Positions 1 through 6,705 of a DNA stretch of 31,801 nt are shown here, piece by piece. The stretch comes from WHTB01 sp050699035. GTDB taxonomy: Bacteria; Actinomycetota; Actinomycetes; Propionibacteriales; Nocardioidaceae. Position 1 is the first letter of the stretch. Every line of letters begins with the position of its first letter. Under the pieces are notes generated by a model, which saw only the letters and a program-made list of their open reading frames with translations, made no database searches and was not told the DNA's origin. A program made the position numbers and the translations under genes. The stretch lies in assembly GCA_050699035.1 (NCBI GenBank), contig JBOHDE010000013.1, positions 1 through 31,801 on the forward strand, given 5' to 3'.

Positions 1-31
1 CGACATCCACTACGTCTGGCGCCCGGACTAG
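1..31 (+). CDS. C-terminal end of an unidentified protein (partial)
   Basis: An open frame runs from the window edge to a TAG at 29-31 and gives the last residues DIHYVWRPD. This is too short to assign a family. It converges with the GntR gene, leaving only 7 bp between the two stops. As it lies next to the aromatic-acid cluster it may belong to it, but that is a guess. Confidence 0.45.
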   Translation, partial: DIHYVWRPD

Positions 32-38
32 GTCGCGT

Positions 39-821
39 CTACCGGCCCTGGCTGACCTCGGCGGCGGTCTCGAGCCGCTCGGCGGTGCGGGCCAGGTGTG
101 CGCTCATGACCGCCGTGGCGGCTGCCTCGTCTCTCCGGGCGACCGCCTCGGCGAAGGTGCGGTGCTCTCCCGTCCCGACGTGGCCCATCAACGGGGCGGC
201 GAGCTGGGCCCGGCGCAGTGACATCAGCATCGGTCCGTGGAACGACTGCACCAGCGTCTCGATCGCGGCGTTGTGTGTCGCGCGCGCCACCCGGACGTGG
301 AACTCCGCGGACAGGTCCATGCTGTAGGTGCCCTCCGCGAGCGCCAGGTCGGAGCGGTCGCAGATCTCCAACAGGTCGCGCACGTCATCCTCGTCGGCGC
401 GCTCACACACCAGCGAGACGATGCCCAGCTCGAAGACGCGGCGGGCCTCGGTCACCTCGGTGGCCGTGATGGCCGACAGGGTCAACAGGTCGGCGATGCC
501 CTCACCGACGCGCTCGCTGGTCGGTGTGGTGATGAACGCCCCGCCGCGCGCCCCTACCTTGATCGAGATCAGGCCGCCGGCCTCCAGCACGCGCAGCGCC
601 TCGCGAACGGTCACCCTGCTGACGCCGAAGCGTTCGCAGAGCTCCCGCTCGGAGGGGAGGCGGTCGCCGGGTGCCAGGTGACCGTCGCGGACCAGGAGCC
701 GGATCTGGTCGACGATCAGCCCGGAGATCCGCCCCACGTTGACCCGGCTGAAGAGCTCGCGGCTCGACGTGATGGTCAGCGCCGACGCCGCCTGCGCGTC
801 GGGAGGCTGCGAGTCTGCCAT
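39..821 (-). CDS. GntR-family (FadR subfamily, FCD domain) transcriptional regulator
   Basis: A 260-residue protein with an N-terminal winged helix (about residues 28-97; PGDRLPSERELCERFGVSRV followed by TVREALRVLEAGGL is the GntR signature) and a C-terminal FCD ligand domain (about 115-245, with EFHVRVARATHN and GEHRTFAEAVARRD supplying the usual His/Asp metal ligands). FCD proteins commonly bind carboxylic acids, often with a metal, and repress catabolic operons. I start it at the ATG at 821 because GTGAGGAAG lies just upstream and the winged helix begins shortly after; an upstream in-frame ATG at 932 would add a non-conserved Arg-rich stretch. It is divergent from the ferredoxin operon and is the only regulator within the cluster, so it is the obvious candidate to bind the ATGGT-N11-ACCAT sites. 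Confidence 0.9.
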   Translation of the reverse strand: MADSQPPDAQAASALTITSSRELFSRVNVGRISGLIVDQIRLLVRDGHLAPGDRLPSERELCERFGVSRVTVREALRVLEAGGLISIKVGARGGAFITTPTSERVGEGIADLLTLSAITATEVTEARRVFELGIVSLVCERADEDDVRDLLEICDRSDLALAEGTYSMDLSAEFHVRVARATHNAAIETLVQSFHGPMLMSLRRAQLAAPLMGHVGTGEHRTFAEAVARRDEAAATAVMSAHLARTAERLETAAEVSQGR

Positions 822-877
822 CTTCCTCACTTTGGCCGGGACGCCCCTTGGGCGACCGAGGTCGTCGTCTGCCTCAC

Positions 878-914
878 AACCTAATCCTTTTAACGGTCCT
901 ACCGATAATCCTTT
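878..914 (-). promoter_or_regulatory. Probable promoter/operator of the GntR gene
   Basis: On the minus strand TAGGTT (878-883) fits an actinobacterial -10 (TANNNT) and would give a leader of about 50 nt carrying the Shine-Dalgarno sequence. Upstream are two direct copies of TAATCCTTT (plus strand, 882-890 and 906-914). Between them is the palindrome CGGTCCTACCG (894-904), whose GT-N3-AC core matches the classical FadR-subfamily operator core. Autoregulation is an inference. Confidence 0.4.
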
Positions 915-946
915 GCGCCGAGGCGGCCGCAAAACGCGTGAGCGTT

Positions 947-967
947 AAGGTAGAATGGATAGACCAA
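947..967 (+). promoter_or_regulatory. Operator/promoter site A (ferredoxin promoter)
   Basis: AAGGT-N11-ACCAA, a 21-bp near-palindrome. The -10 box TAGAAT (951-956) begins inside its left arm, putting the start of transcription near 963, about 27 nt before the ferredoxin start. The stretch GGTAGAATGGA followed by ACCA is almost identical to the reverse complement of site D at 11860-11880. Binding by the neighbouring GntR protein is inferred. Confidence 0.6.
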
Positions 968-989
968 ACGGCGGAGAGAGGACGAAGCG

Positions 990-1313
990 TTGCCGAAGGT
1001 CAACTACGTCGACGCCGTCGGCCTGCAGCACACCGTGGACGCGACCGTCGGCGACTCGATCATGGCGACGGCCGTCAAGAACGGCGTGCCCGGGATCATC
1101 GGGGAGTGCGGCGGCAACAGCTCCTGCGCAACCTGCCATGTGTGGGTCCGCGAGGACTTCCTCTCCCTCGTCGGACCGCCGAACGACCTCGAGGACGACA
1201 TGCTCGACCTGGCCGTCTCGGAACGGCGGACGACGAGCCGACTGTCCTGTCAGGTGCGGGTGACCGAGGCGCTGAACGGCCTGACGGTCGATGTCCCGCC
1301 CGACCAGCCGTGA
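990..1313 (+). CDS. 2Fe-2S ferredoxin (adrenodoxin/putidaredoxin type)
   Basis: A 107-residue ferredoxin whose four cluster ligands are Cys40, Cys46, Cys49 and Cys87, the C-x5-C-x2-C...C pattern of the plant/vertebrate-type 2Fe-2S fold as used by P450 and Rieske oxygenase systems. It would carry electrons from the FAD reductase at 10580-11839 to the Rieske oxygenase at 1708-2994. The start is TTG at 990, preceded by GGAGAGAGG about 8 nt upstream; the protein then begins MPKVNYVDA, normal for the family. It is followed by a large hairpin at 1319-1385, and the oxygenase has its own promoter site, so the ferredoxin may be transcribed partly on its own. Confidence 0.92.
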   Translation: MPKVNYVDAVGLQHTVDATVGDSIMATAVKNGVPGIIGECGGNSSCATCHVWVREDFLSLVGPPNDLEDDMLDLAVSERRTTSRLSCQVRVTEALNGLTVDVPPDQP

Positions 1314-1318
1314 CGCCG

Positions 1319-1385
1319 GCCCGGCATTCGTGCAACCTCGGCGGGAAGCACCCCCTTTCGTGTCGAGGTTGCGGGTATGTCGGAC
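1319..1385 (+). terminator. Large hairpin after the ferredoxin gene
   Basis: Positions 1319-1340 pair with 1364-1385 as a 22-bp stem with three mismatches and two G-U pairs; the nine innermost pairs (GCAACCTCG/CGAGGTTGC) are perfect. It starts 6 bp after the ferredoxin stop. There is no U-tract, so it could slow transcription, protect the 3' end, or simply be one face of the repeat described at 1337-1394. Confidence 0.45.
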
Positions 1386-1394
1386 GGTGGCGAC
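1337..1394 (+). repeat. Dispersed repeat, copy 1
   Basis: From CTCGGCG to GGTGGCGAC this stretch matches 11883-11950. The best part is GAGGTTGCG, one variable base, then GTATGTCGGAC, and after one inserted base GGTGGCGAC. Both copies are non-coding and flank the main catabolic block. The rest of the 394-bp gap 1314-1707 holds the two palindromes and site B listed below; I see no credible gene in it. Confidence 0.55.
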
Positions 1395-1494
1395 CCGGGC
1401 CGGCGCGAGAGTCGGGGGGCTGGCGTCGTACCCGTGTCCGGGGCAAAGGCGTGCTCGCGTGGCGGACTGTCCGTCGGCAGCCGTGCCCGAGGTG

Positions 1495-1520
1495 GAATTT
1501 TGCCCAATTGGGCAAAGTTC
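1495..1520. repeat. Palindrome 1 (core TTTGCCCAATTGGGCAAA)
   Basis: An 18-bp perfect palindrome at 1499-1516. It extends to 26 bp (1495-1520) if one mismatched pair, G-U in RNA, is allowed. It shares the 14-bp core TGCCCAATTGGGCA with palindrome 2, whose centre lies exactly 52 bp downstream, close to five helical turns. Confidence 0.75.
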
Positions 1521-1546
1521 GACCTCGAACCGGCGAGGACCGGGTC

Positions 1547-1572
1547 GAAGATTGCCCAATTGGGCAATCTTC
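1547..1572. repeat. Palindrome 2 (perfect 26-bp inverted repeat)
   Basis: A perfect 26-bp palindrome: GAAGATT, then GCCCAATTGGGC, then AATCTTC. It could be a protein-binding site paired with palindrome 1, or a hairpin in the RNA. The outer arms differ from those of palindrome 1 while each pairs with itself, which suggests compensatory change and selection on the fold. Confidence 0.75.
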
Positions 1573-1632
1573 AACGCACCGTCGGTGGTGGAGGCGGGGG
1601 TGCGTTGACCGCCGATCTGTGCCGATGGCAAA

Positions 1633-1653
1633 ATGGTCTTACACTTAGCCCAT
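1633..1653 (+). promoter_or_regulatory. Operator/promoter site B (Rieske oxygenase promoter)
   Basis: ATGGT-N11-CCCAT with one arm mismatch and the same 11-nt spacer as sites A, C and D. TACACT (1640-1645) inside the spacer fits a -10 box and would start transcription near 1652, leaving a leader of about 56 nt before the GTG at 1708. Confidence 0.55.
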
Positions 1654-1707
1654 AGCAATTTCTGGTCGGCCAGGCCCATCGGCGGTCAGCGCGCGAGAGG
1701 AGTGACG

Positions 1708-2994
1708 GTGCTCAGACAAGAGATCAACGAGCTGCTGACGCAAACGGGTCCCGGGTCCCCGACGGGGGATCTGTTCCGGCAGTACTGGCTGCCCGCCCTG
1801 CTCGCCGAGGAGCTCCCCGACAACGACTGCGCGCCGGTGCGGGTCAAGATGCTGTCCGAGCGCCTGATCGCGTTCCGCGACAGCGACGGCCGCTACGGGC
1901 TGATGGACGAGTTCTGCGCGCATCGGGGCGTGTCGCTGTGGTTCGGTCGCAACGAGGAGTCCGGCCTCCGCTGCCCCTACCACGGCTGGAAGTACGACGT
2001 CACCGGGCAGTGTCTCGAGGTGCCGTCGGAGCCGGAGAACAGCAACTTCAGCGAGAACGTCAAGCTCAGGTCGTACCCTCTGGTCAAGGTCGGCGACATC
2101 CTGTGGACCTACATGGGCGACCCGAGCACCCAACCGGACCTTCCGGAGTACGAGTTCATCCACGTGCCACCGGAGCAGACGTACACCTCCAAGCGTTGGC
2201 AGGAGTGCAACTGGCTGCAGGCGCTCGAGGGTGGCATCGACTCGAGCCATGTGTCGTTCCTGCACTCCGGCGCTCTGAACACCGACCCGCTGTTCAAGGG
2301 GTCCAAGGGCAACGAGTACAACCTGGGCGACCTGAAGCCGTTCTTCGAGGTCGCGGAGGCCGACGGCGGCCTGTTCGTCGGGGCCCGCCGCAACGCCGAG
2401 GCCGGCGAGTACTACTGGCGGATCACCCCCTGGGTGATGCCCAGCTTCACCATGGTCCCGCCCCGCGGCGACCACCCGATGCACGGGCACTTCTGGGTGC
2501 CGATCGACGACGAGAACTGCTGGGTCTACTCCTTCGACTACCACCCGGTCCGGGCGCTCACCGAGGCCGAGCGGCAGGCGATGATCGACGGGTACGGCGT
2601 GCACAGCGAGAACATCCCGGGTACGTACCGGCCGATGGCGAACAAGGACAACGACTACCTGATGGACCGCGAGGCGCAGCGGCGCAACGAGCACTTCTCC
2701 GGCGTCGCGGGGATCGCGATGCAGGACGCGTCCCTGCAGGAGAGCATGGGCCCCATCGTGGACCGCAGCAAGGAGCGGCTGGTCCCGTCCGACAGCGGCA
2801 TCATCAAGGCCCGGCAGAAGCTCCGGAAGGCTGCCCTCGCACTGCGCGACGACGGGGTGACGCCGCCGGGCGTGGACACCGCCCACCACCGGGTGCGCTC
2901 CGCGGCCGTCGTGCTGCCCCAGCAGGAGTCGTTCCTAGAGGTCAGCCGCGACGCCGTGGCGGTCAGTCCCGGCGTTCGACAGTCGTCGGTCTGA
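1708..2994 (+). CDS. Rieske non-haem iron oxygenase, phthalate 4,5-dioxygenase / LigXa-like oxygenase component
   Basis: A 428-residue ring-hydroxylating or O-demethylating oxygenase subunit. The N-terminal Rieske domain binds 2Fe-2S through Cys70-x-His72 and Cys89-x2-His92 (FCAHRG ... CPYHGWKYD). The catalytic domain has the mononuclear iron motif D178-x2-H181-x4-H186. The overall layout, with MVPPRGDHPMHGHFWVP in the second half, resembles Pht3/OphA2 and DDVA O-demethylase LigXa, which act without a small beta subunit. I start at GTG 1708 after GAGAGGAG; in-frame upstream codons reach site B. It would take electrons from the ferredoxin. The substrate is not readable from sequence; a phthalate-like acid is inferred from the Pht5 and LigJ/LigK neighbours, but O-demethylation is possible. 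Confidence 0.9.
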   Translation: MLRQEINELLTQTGPGSPTGDLFRQYWLPALLAEELPDNDCAPVRVKMLSERLIAFRDSDGRYGLMDEFCAHRGVSLWFGRNEESGLRCPYHGWKYDVTGQCLEVPSEPENSNFSENVKLRSYPLVKVGDILWTYMGDPSTQPDLPEYEFIHVPPEQTYTSKRWQECNWLQALEGGIDSSHVSFLHSGALNTDPLFKGSKGNEYNLGDLKPFFEVAEADGGLFVGARRNAEAGEYYWRITPWVMPSFTMVPPRGDHPMHGHFWVPIDDENCWVYSFDYHPVRALTEAERQAMIDGYGVHSENIPGTYRPMANKDNDYLMDREAQRRNEHFSGVAGIAMQDASLQESMGPIVDRSKERLVPSDSGIIKARQKLRKAALALRDDGVTPPGVDTAHHRVRSAAVVLPQQESFLEVSRDAVAVSPGVRQSSV

Positions 2995-2995
2995 C

Positions 2996-3508
2996 ATGCA
3001 GAGGCGTCCGACGCTGCTGAACAGCTGCGCCAAGGCCGCAACGGCTGCCGAGGCGCGGTTCCGCATCGACGTACCTATCGCGCCCGCGCGTGCGGCGCGG
3101 GTCGTGGCCCTGGACGAGGGGGCTGCCGCAGTCGTCCGCCGGGTCGCCGAGCACACCTGGGCCAGTGCCCGCTTCTTCACCTGCGAGGCACGCGTGCCCG
3201 CGCCCGAGGTCAACGACGGGTCGGCCGGCGTCCGGCTGCGCACGGTCGACGGAGCGCCGGCCCAGCTGGTCGACGAGCTGACCGGCGCGGACGTCGCGGT
3301 GATGGTCGCCACCGCCGACGACGGTGCCGTCGACGCGGCCGTGATCGGGGCGGCGTGCACCGTCCGCGGGATCATGACCGCCGGGCTGATCCTCGGTGAG
3401 GGTGATGTCGGCGCCGCGGTCTCGGCCCTCCGACCGCATGCCCGGGTGCTGATGATCTCGGCGGACGAGCAGGACGTGGCCGAGATCCTCACCGCGCTGA
3501 GAGCCTAG
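2996..3508 (+). CDS. Unknown 170-residue protein of the catabolic operon
   Basis: The ATG at 2996 follows the Rieske stop by one base, so it is almost certainly co-transcribed and probably translationally coupled. I do not recognise the family. The protein is Ala/Val-rich with alternating predicted strands and helices, as in a Rossmann-like alpha/beta fold (ADVAVMVATADDGAVDAA, then ARVLMISADEQDVAEIL). There is no signal peptide, membrane segment or obvious metal motif. The conserved-looking DEQDVAEILTAL tail argues against a spurious frame, as does the tight packing with the PanB-like gene 6 bp downstream. It may be an accessory or regulatory subunit of one of its neighbours. Confidence 0.7.
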   Translation: MQRRPTLLNSCAKAATAAEARFRIDVPIAPARAARVVALDEGAAAVVRRVAEHTWASARFFTCEARVPAPEVNDGSAGVRLRTVDGAPAQLVDELTGADVAVMVATADDGAVDAAVIGAACTVRGIMTAGLILGEGDVGAAVSALRPHARVLMISADEQDVAEILTALRA

Positions 3509-3514
3509 GGCGAC

Positions 3515-4360
3515 ATGGACAAGAAGATCACCCTGCCCGCACTGCAGCAGATGAAGCGGGACGGGCACAAGATCGTCGGCGTGGTCGCGTGGGACTACCA
3601 GATCGCGCGCATCGTCGACCGCGCCGGCGTGGACATCGTCTCCGTCGGAGACACGGTCGGCGTCAATCTCTGGGGGCAGGCCAACCCGCTGGAGATCACG
3701 ATGGACCAGATGGTCGTCGTCTGCCAGGCGGTACGGCGGGGTGTGACGCGCGCCCTGGTCAGCTGCGACTTCCCGTACGGTCCCCTCCAGGAGGGCGCGG
3801 ACAGCGCGGTACGAGCGGCGATCCGACTGGTGAAGGAGGCCGGGGTCGACCTGGTCAAGCTGGACGGGGCGTCCGACTTCCTCGACGCCGTGACGGCCGT
3901 CGCCCGGGCGGGAGTCCCGGTGTTCGCGCAGTTCGGCATCACGCCGCAGACGGCGCTGCGCTACGGCGTCGAGTACACCGCGCTGCCGGGCGCCGACGCC
4001 CAGGTGCCGGTCGAGATGAAGGACGAGCTGGTCGCCGAGGCCAAGCGGCTGGAGGCGGCGGGCGCTTCCCTGCTCAACTTCACCAACTCCGGTCCGGTCG
4101 TCGGTGCCGAGGTCGCGGGGGCCGTGTCGATCCCGGTGCTCGGCGGGTTCGGCGGCGGACCATGGCTGGACGGACGGATGCGGATGGCGCATGCGGCGAT
4201 CGGTTACGCCGCGTCGGCGATCGACGATCCGCCGGACACGTACGCCAACGTCGCCCAGATCACCCTGGACGCGATCACGGCGTACGCCCAAGACGTACGC
4301 GACGGCCGCCAGATCAGGGGTGGCATCCCGGTGCAGCCACCGAACTCAGCGAGTCCATGA
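3515..4360 (+). CDS. Divergent PanB-family (ketopantoate hydroxymethyltransferase-like) enzyme
   Basis: A 281-residue (beta/alpha)8 protein of the PanB / PEP mutase-isocitrate lyase superfamily. PanB makes ketopantoate for CoA synthesis. The metal-binding Asp pair is kept (IVSVGD46T and CD85FPYG), as are the substrate Lys115 (VKLDG) and the GITPQ loop. The catalytic Glu of true PanB (LECVP) is replaced by Thr/Asn around residue 170 (NFTNSGP), and the His of GHLGLTPQ is Gln139. Together with its place inside a catabolic operon, this suggests a different lyase or aldolase acting on an oxo-acid rather than pantothenate synthesis. The ATG has only a weak ribosome site, consistent with coupling to the upstream gene. 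Confidence 0.82.
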   Translation: MDKKITLPALQQMKRDGHKIVGVVAWDYQIARIVDRAGVDIVSVGDTVGVNLWGQANPLEITMDQMVVVCQAVRRGVTRALVSCDFPYGPLQEGADSAVRAAIRLVKEAGVDLVKLDGASDFLDAVTAVARAGVPVFAQFGITPQTALRYGVEYTALPGADAQVPVEMKDELVAEAKRLEAAGASLLNFTNSGPVVGAEVAGAVSIPVLGGFGGGPWLDGRMRMAHAAIGYAASAIDDPPDTYANVAQITLDAITAYAQDVRDGRQIRGGIPVQPPNSASP

Positions 4361-4372
4361 AGGAGAGGCGCC

Positions 4373-5221
4373 GTGCCGTCTGCCGTGATCGACGGGATCA
4401 CCACCCGCTACGAGGTGGCGGGGTCGGGCCCGCCGCTGCTGATGTTCTCGCCGGGCGGCTTCGACTCGAGCCTGGACAGCTGGCGGACCGTGGGCATCTA
4501 CCGGCGGCTCAACCTGCTCGAGCACCTGAGCGCGAAGTACACCTGCATCACCTTCGACCGGCGTGAGTCGGGTCGGTCCGGCGGTCGGGTCGAGCGCATC
4601 ACCTGGGACGACTACGTCGCCCAGGGCAAGGGGCTGCTCGACCATCTCGACGTCGGGCCGGCGCACCTGATGGGCGGCTGCGTCGGGTGCTCCACGGTGG
4701 TCGCGTTCGGCGTCTCCCATCCCGAGCTGGTGCGGAGCATGGTGCTGTTCTCGCCGGCCGGTGGGGTGAAGTACCGCCTGAAACAGCACGCTCGCTTCAC
4801 CCAGCACCTCGCGTACGTCGAGGAGCACGGTCTGGAGCAGGTGGTCGCACTCGCGAGAAGCCACGACCAGGGGTTCACCAAGGATCCCCGGGTCGGCCCA
4901 TGGGTCACCGTGATCCGGACCGACCCCGAGTTCGCCCAGGCCTATGCGGGTGGCGACGTCGTCCGCTACCTCGTCGTCGTCGGCGCGATGGCGCGCCTGC
5001 TCTTCGACCGTGACACGGTGCCGGGTCCGGAGCCGGAGGACCTGCTGGGGCTCGACCTCCCCGCGCTGGTCGTTCCCGGTCAGGACGAGTCGCACGCGAC
5101 CTCGGCGGCCAGGTACCTCGGCGAGTGCCTCCCCCGCGCGGAGTACTGGGACGTCCCGGTGACGGAGCAGACCGAGCAGACCGCGCCAGCCCGAGTGCTG
5201 CAGTTCCTGGACTCGGTGTAG
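4373..5221 (+). CDS. Alpha/beta hydrolase with cysteine nucleophile
   Basis: A 282-residue alpha/beta-hydrolase fold protein. The nucleophile elbow reads GGCVG (101-105), so the nucleophile is Cys103 rather than Ser. The usual C-terminal Gly-His is absent; Asp238 and His241 in the GQDESH segment are the likely acid and base positions. FDRRESGRSGG is the usual oxyanion-side loop. Cys nucleophiles occur in dienelactone hydrolases, so lactone or enol-lactone hydrolysis in the meta-cleavage branch is conceivable, though thioester or C-C hydrolysis cannot be excluded. The start is GTG 4373 behind AAGGAGAGG, 12 bp after the PanB-like stop. It is the last gene of the operon and converges on the RpiB-like gene with 6 bp between stops. 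Confidence 0.87.
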   Translation: MPSAVIDGITTRYEVAGSGPPLLMFSPGGFDSSLDSWRTVGIYRRLNLLEHLSAKYTCITFDRRESGRSGGRVERITWDDYVAQGKGLLDHLDVGPAHLMGGCVGCSTVVAFGVSHPELVRSMVLFSPAGGVKYRLKQHARFTQHLAYVEEHGLEQVVALARSHDQGFTKDPRVGPWVTVIRTDPEFAQAYAGGDVVRYLVVVGAMARLLFDRDTVPGPEPEDLLGLDLPALVVPGQDESHATSAARYLGECLPRAEYWDVPVTEQTEQTAPARVLQFLDSV

Positions 5222-5227
5222 CCGTCG

Positions 5228-5683
5228 TCAGGTGCGGGTCTCGTCGCGTTCGAGGCCGGCGATCTGGTCCAGTCGGCGTTGGTGGCGGCCGCCCTTGAAG
5301 GGCGTGTCGAGCCAGACCGCGGCGATCTGCTCCGCCAGCTCGGGCGTGACGATCTTGGCCGCGACGACGAGCACGTTGGAGTCGTTATGGGCGCGCGAGA
5401 TCTCGGTGCTGAACAGGTCCTGGCACAGGCCGGCGCGTACGCCCCGGATCTTGTTGCAGGCGATGGCCTCGCCCTGGCCGCTCCCCCCGAGCACGATGCC
5501 GCGGTCGGCGTGGCCGGCGACGACCCGGCGACCGACGTCGGCACACAGCGGTGGGTAGTCCACCGTGTCGGTCTCGTCGTGCGCTCCACGGTCGTCGACC
5601 TCGTGGCCCCTGGCCGTCAGCCAGGCGGCGAGGTGTGCCTTCAGCGCGATGCCGTTATGGTCGGCCGCGAGCGCGATCCGCAT
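5228..5683 (-). CDS. RpiB/LacAB-family isomerase
   Basis: A 151-residue member of the ribose-5-phosphate isomerase B / galactose-6-phosphate isomerase family (AADHNGIALKAHL at the N-terminus, GIVLGGSGQGEAIACNK, then RAHNDSNVLVVAAKIV). The catalytic Cys of E. coli RpiB is Gly here, while Glu72 of the GSGQGE motif matches the Glu-type active site known from mycobacterial RpiB. It is the second gene of a minus-strand operon, 12 bp after the Pht5-like gene. A pentose-phosphate isomerase has no evident job here; the fold catalyses proton-transfer isomerisations, so it may act on a keto-acid intermediate. That is inference only. Confidence 0.88.
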   Translation of the reverse strand: MRIALAADHNGIALKAHLAAWLTARGHEVDDRGAHDETDTVDYPPLCADVGRRVVAGHADRGIVLGGSGQGEAIACNKIRGVRAGLCQDLFSTEISRAHNDSNVLVVAAKIVTPELAEQIAAVWLDTPFKGGRHQRRLDQIAGLERDETRT

Positions 5684-5695
5684 GTCGTGTCGTCC

Positions 5696-6649
5696 TCACT
5701 CAGGCTGGAACGGAAAGAGGGTCTCCAGCGGGATGGGGCGTTGGAGAATCCCCTGGGTGACCGCGTGCCCGACGAGCTGGTCGAGCATCGGTCTGTTCGC
5801 AGCGACTCCGTAGGGGAGGGGATCGTCGCCGGTCTCGGCCAGCACCCGCTGGTACATCAGGTCGGTCGGCGTCGGGTCAGAGATTCCGTTGTTGCGGAGG
5901 CGATCGACGTACACATCCTTCGCCTGCACGAACGCGTCGAAGATCTCGGCCGCGAGGTCGGGGTGCGCGGCCAGCAGCTCGTCCTTCACGACCACCAGGT
6001 GGTTGATCGGGTAGAGGCCGCGCTGACGCAGGGCGGCGAACCCCGCCTCGCCGGCGTCCGGGATCAGCGGCGCGGTGTGGGGACCGTCGGGCTTGACGCC
6101 GACCAGCGCCGCCAGCTCGCCGGCCGCCAGCAGCTCCTCGAGGTCGCCCCCGGGTGCCATCGGTACGACGTTGCCGGGCGGCCGGTACTCGGCGACGTGC
6201 TCGTCACCGGACAGCACCCACGTCACCTTGGCGAGGTCGACGCCGTACTCCTCCTGCAAGATGGCGCGTGCCCACACCCCGGTCGTGACCGTGTATCCGC
6301 GGTTGACGCCGACCTTGCGGCCCTCGAGATCCTTGGGATGCCGGATCCCGCTCGCTGGGTTGTGGATGATGGCACCGTGGTGGAACCCTCGCACCAGGAA
6401 GGCGGGTAGGGCGGTGAACGGAGTCCCGTGCTCCTTCGCGCACAGGTATGTCGTCAACGCCATCTCGCAGACGTCGAACTCCAGCCCGCGCACCATCCGG
6501 CGGAACGCCTGCACGAGGACCGGGACCTCCTCGAAGTCGAAGCGGACCCGTCGCGGGGTGACCGTGCCGTCCTTGAGCGACTCGTTGTTGCCCTGGGTAC
6601 GCGTCACCGTCCGCAGCCGGAGGTCCTCCATGACCGTGGACGCTATCAT
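5696..6649 (-). CDS. 4,5-dihydroxyphthalate decarboxylase (Pht5)-family protein, divergent paralogue
   Basis: A 317-residue protein of the Pht5 family, which has a periplasmic-binding-protein-like fold but acts in the cytosol. Family landmarks are visible: FDVCEMALTTYLCA, a segment FLVRGFHHGAIIHN, DLEGRKVGVNRGYTVTTGVW and LPYGVAANRPMLDQLV near the end. It is clearly related to, but much more diverged than, the protein at 9581-10573. No signal peptide is present. The start is uncertain: ATG 6649 has no Shine-Dalgarno but sits 7 nt after the -10-like TACTGT, fitting a leaderless mRNA; ATG 6631 also lacks a good site. It heads a two-gene operon with the RpiB-like gene and is divergent from the dehydrogenase. 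Confidence 0.85.
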   Translation of the reverse strand: MIASTVMEDLRLRTVTRTQGNNESLKDGTVTPRRVRFDFEEVPVLVQAFRRMVRGLEFDVCEMALTTYLCAKEHGTPFTALPAFLVRGFHHGAIIHNPASGIRHPKDLEGRKVGVNRGYTVTTGVWARAILQEEYGVDLAKVTWVLSGDEHVAEYRPPGNVVPMAPGGDLEELLAAGELAALVGVKPDGPHTAPLIPDAGEAGFAALRQRGLYPINHLVVVKDELLAAHPDLAAEIFDAFVQAKDVYVDRLRNNGISDPTPTDLMYQRVLAETGDDPLPYGVAANRPMLDQLVGHAVTQGILQRPIPLETLFPFQPE

Positions 6650-6668
6650 GGTAAAAACAGTAGACCAT
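6648..6668. promoter_or_regulatory. Operator/promoter site C (divergent Pht5-like / dehydrogenase promoters)
   Basis: A perfect ATGGT-N11-ACCAT. On the minus strand TACTGT (6657-6662) lies within the spacer and predicts transcription from about 6650, one base before the ATG at 6649. On the plus strand TATCAT (6644-6649) overlaps the left arm and would serve the dehydrogenase operon, with a leader of about 50 nt. One bound repressor could block both. Confidence 0.65.
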
Positions 6669-6705
6669 AAGACCTTAAGCCGTTCGCTGACTGTGAGGAT
6701 CGCCC

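Noticed and set aside
3515..4360. Genuine panB for pantothenate synthesis
   Set aside because: The catalytic Glu and the active-site His are replaced and the gene lies in a catabolic operon.
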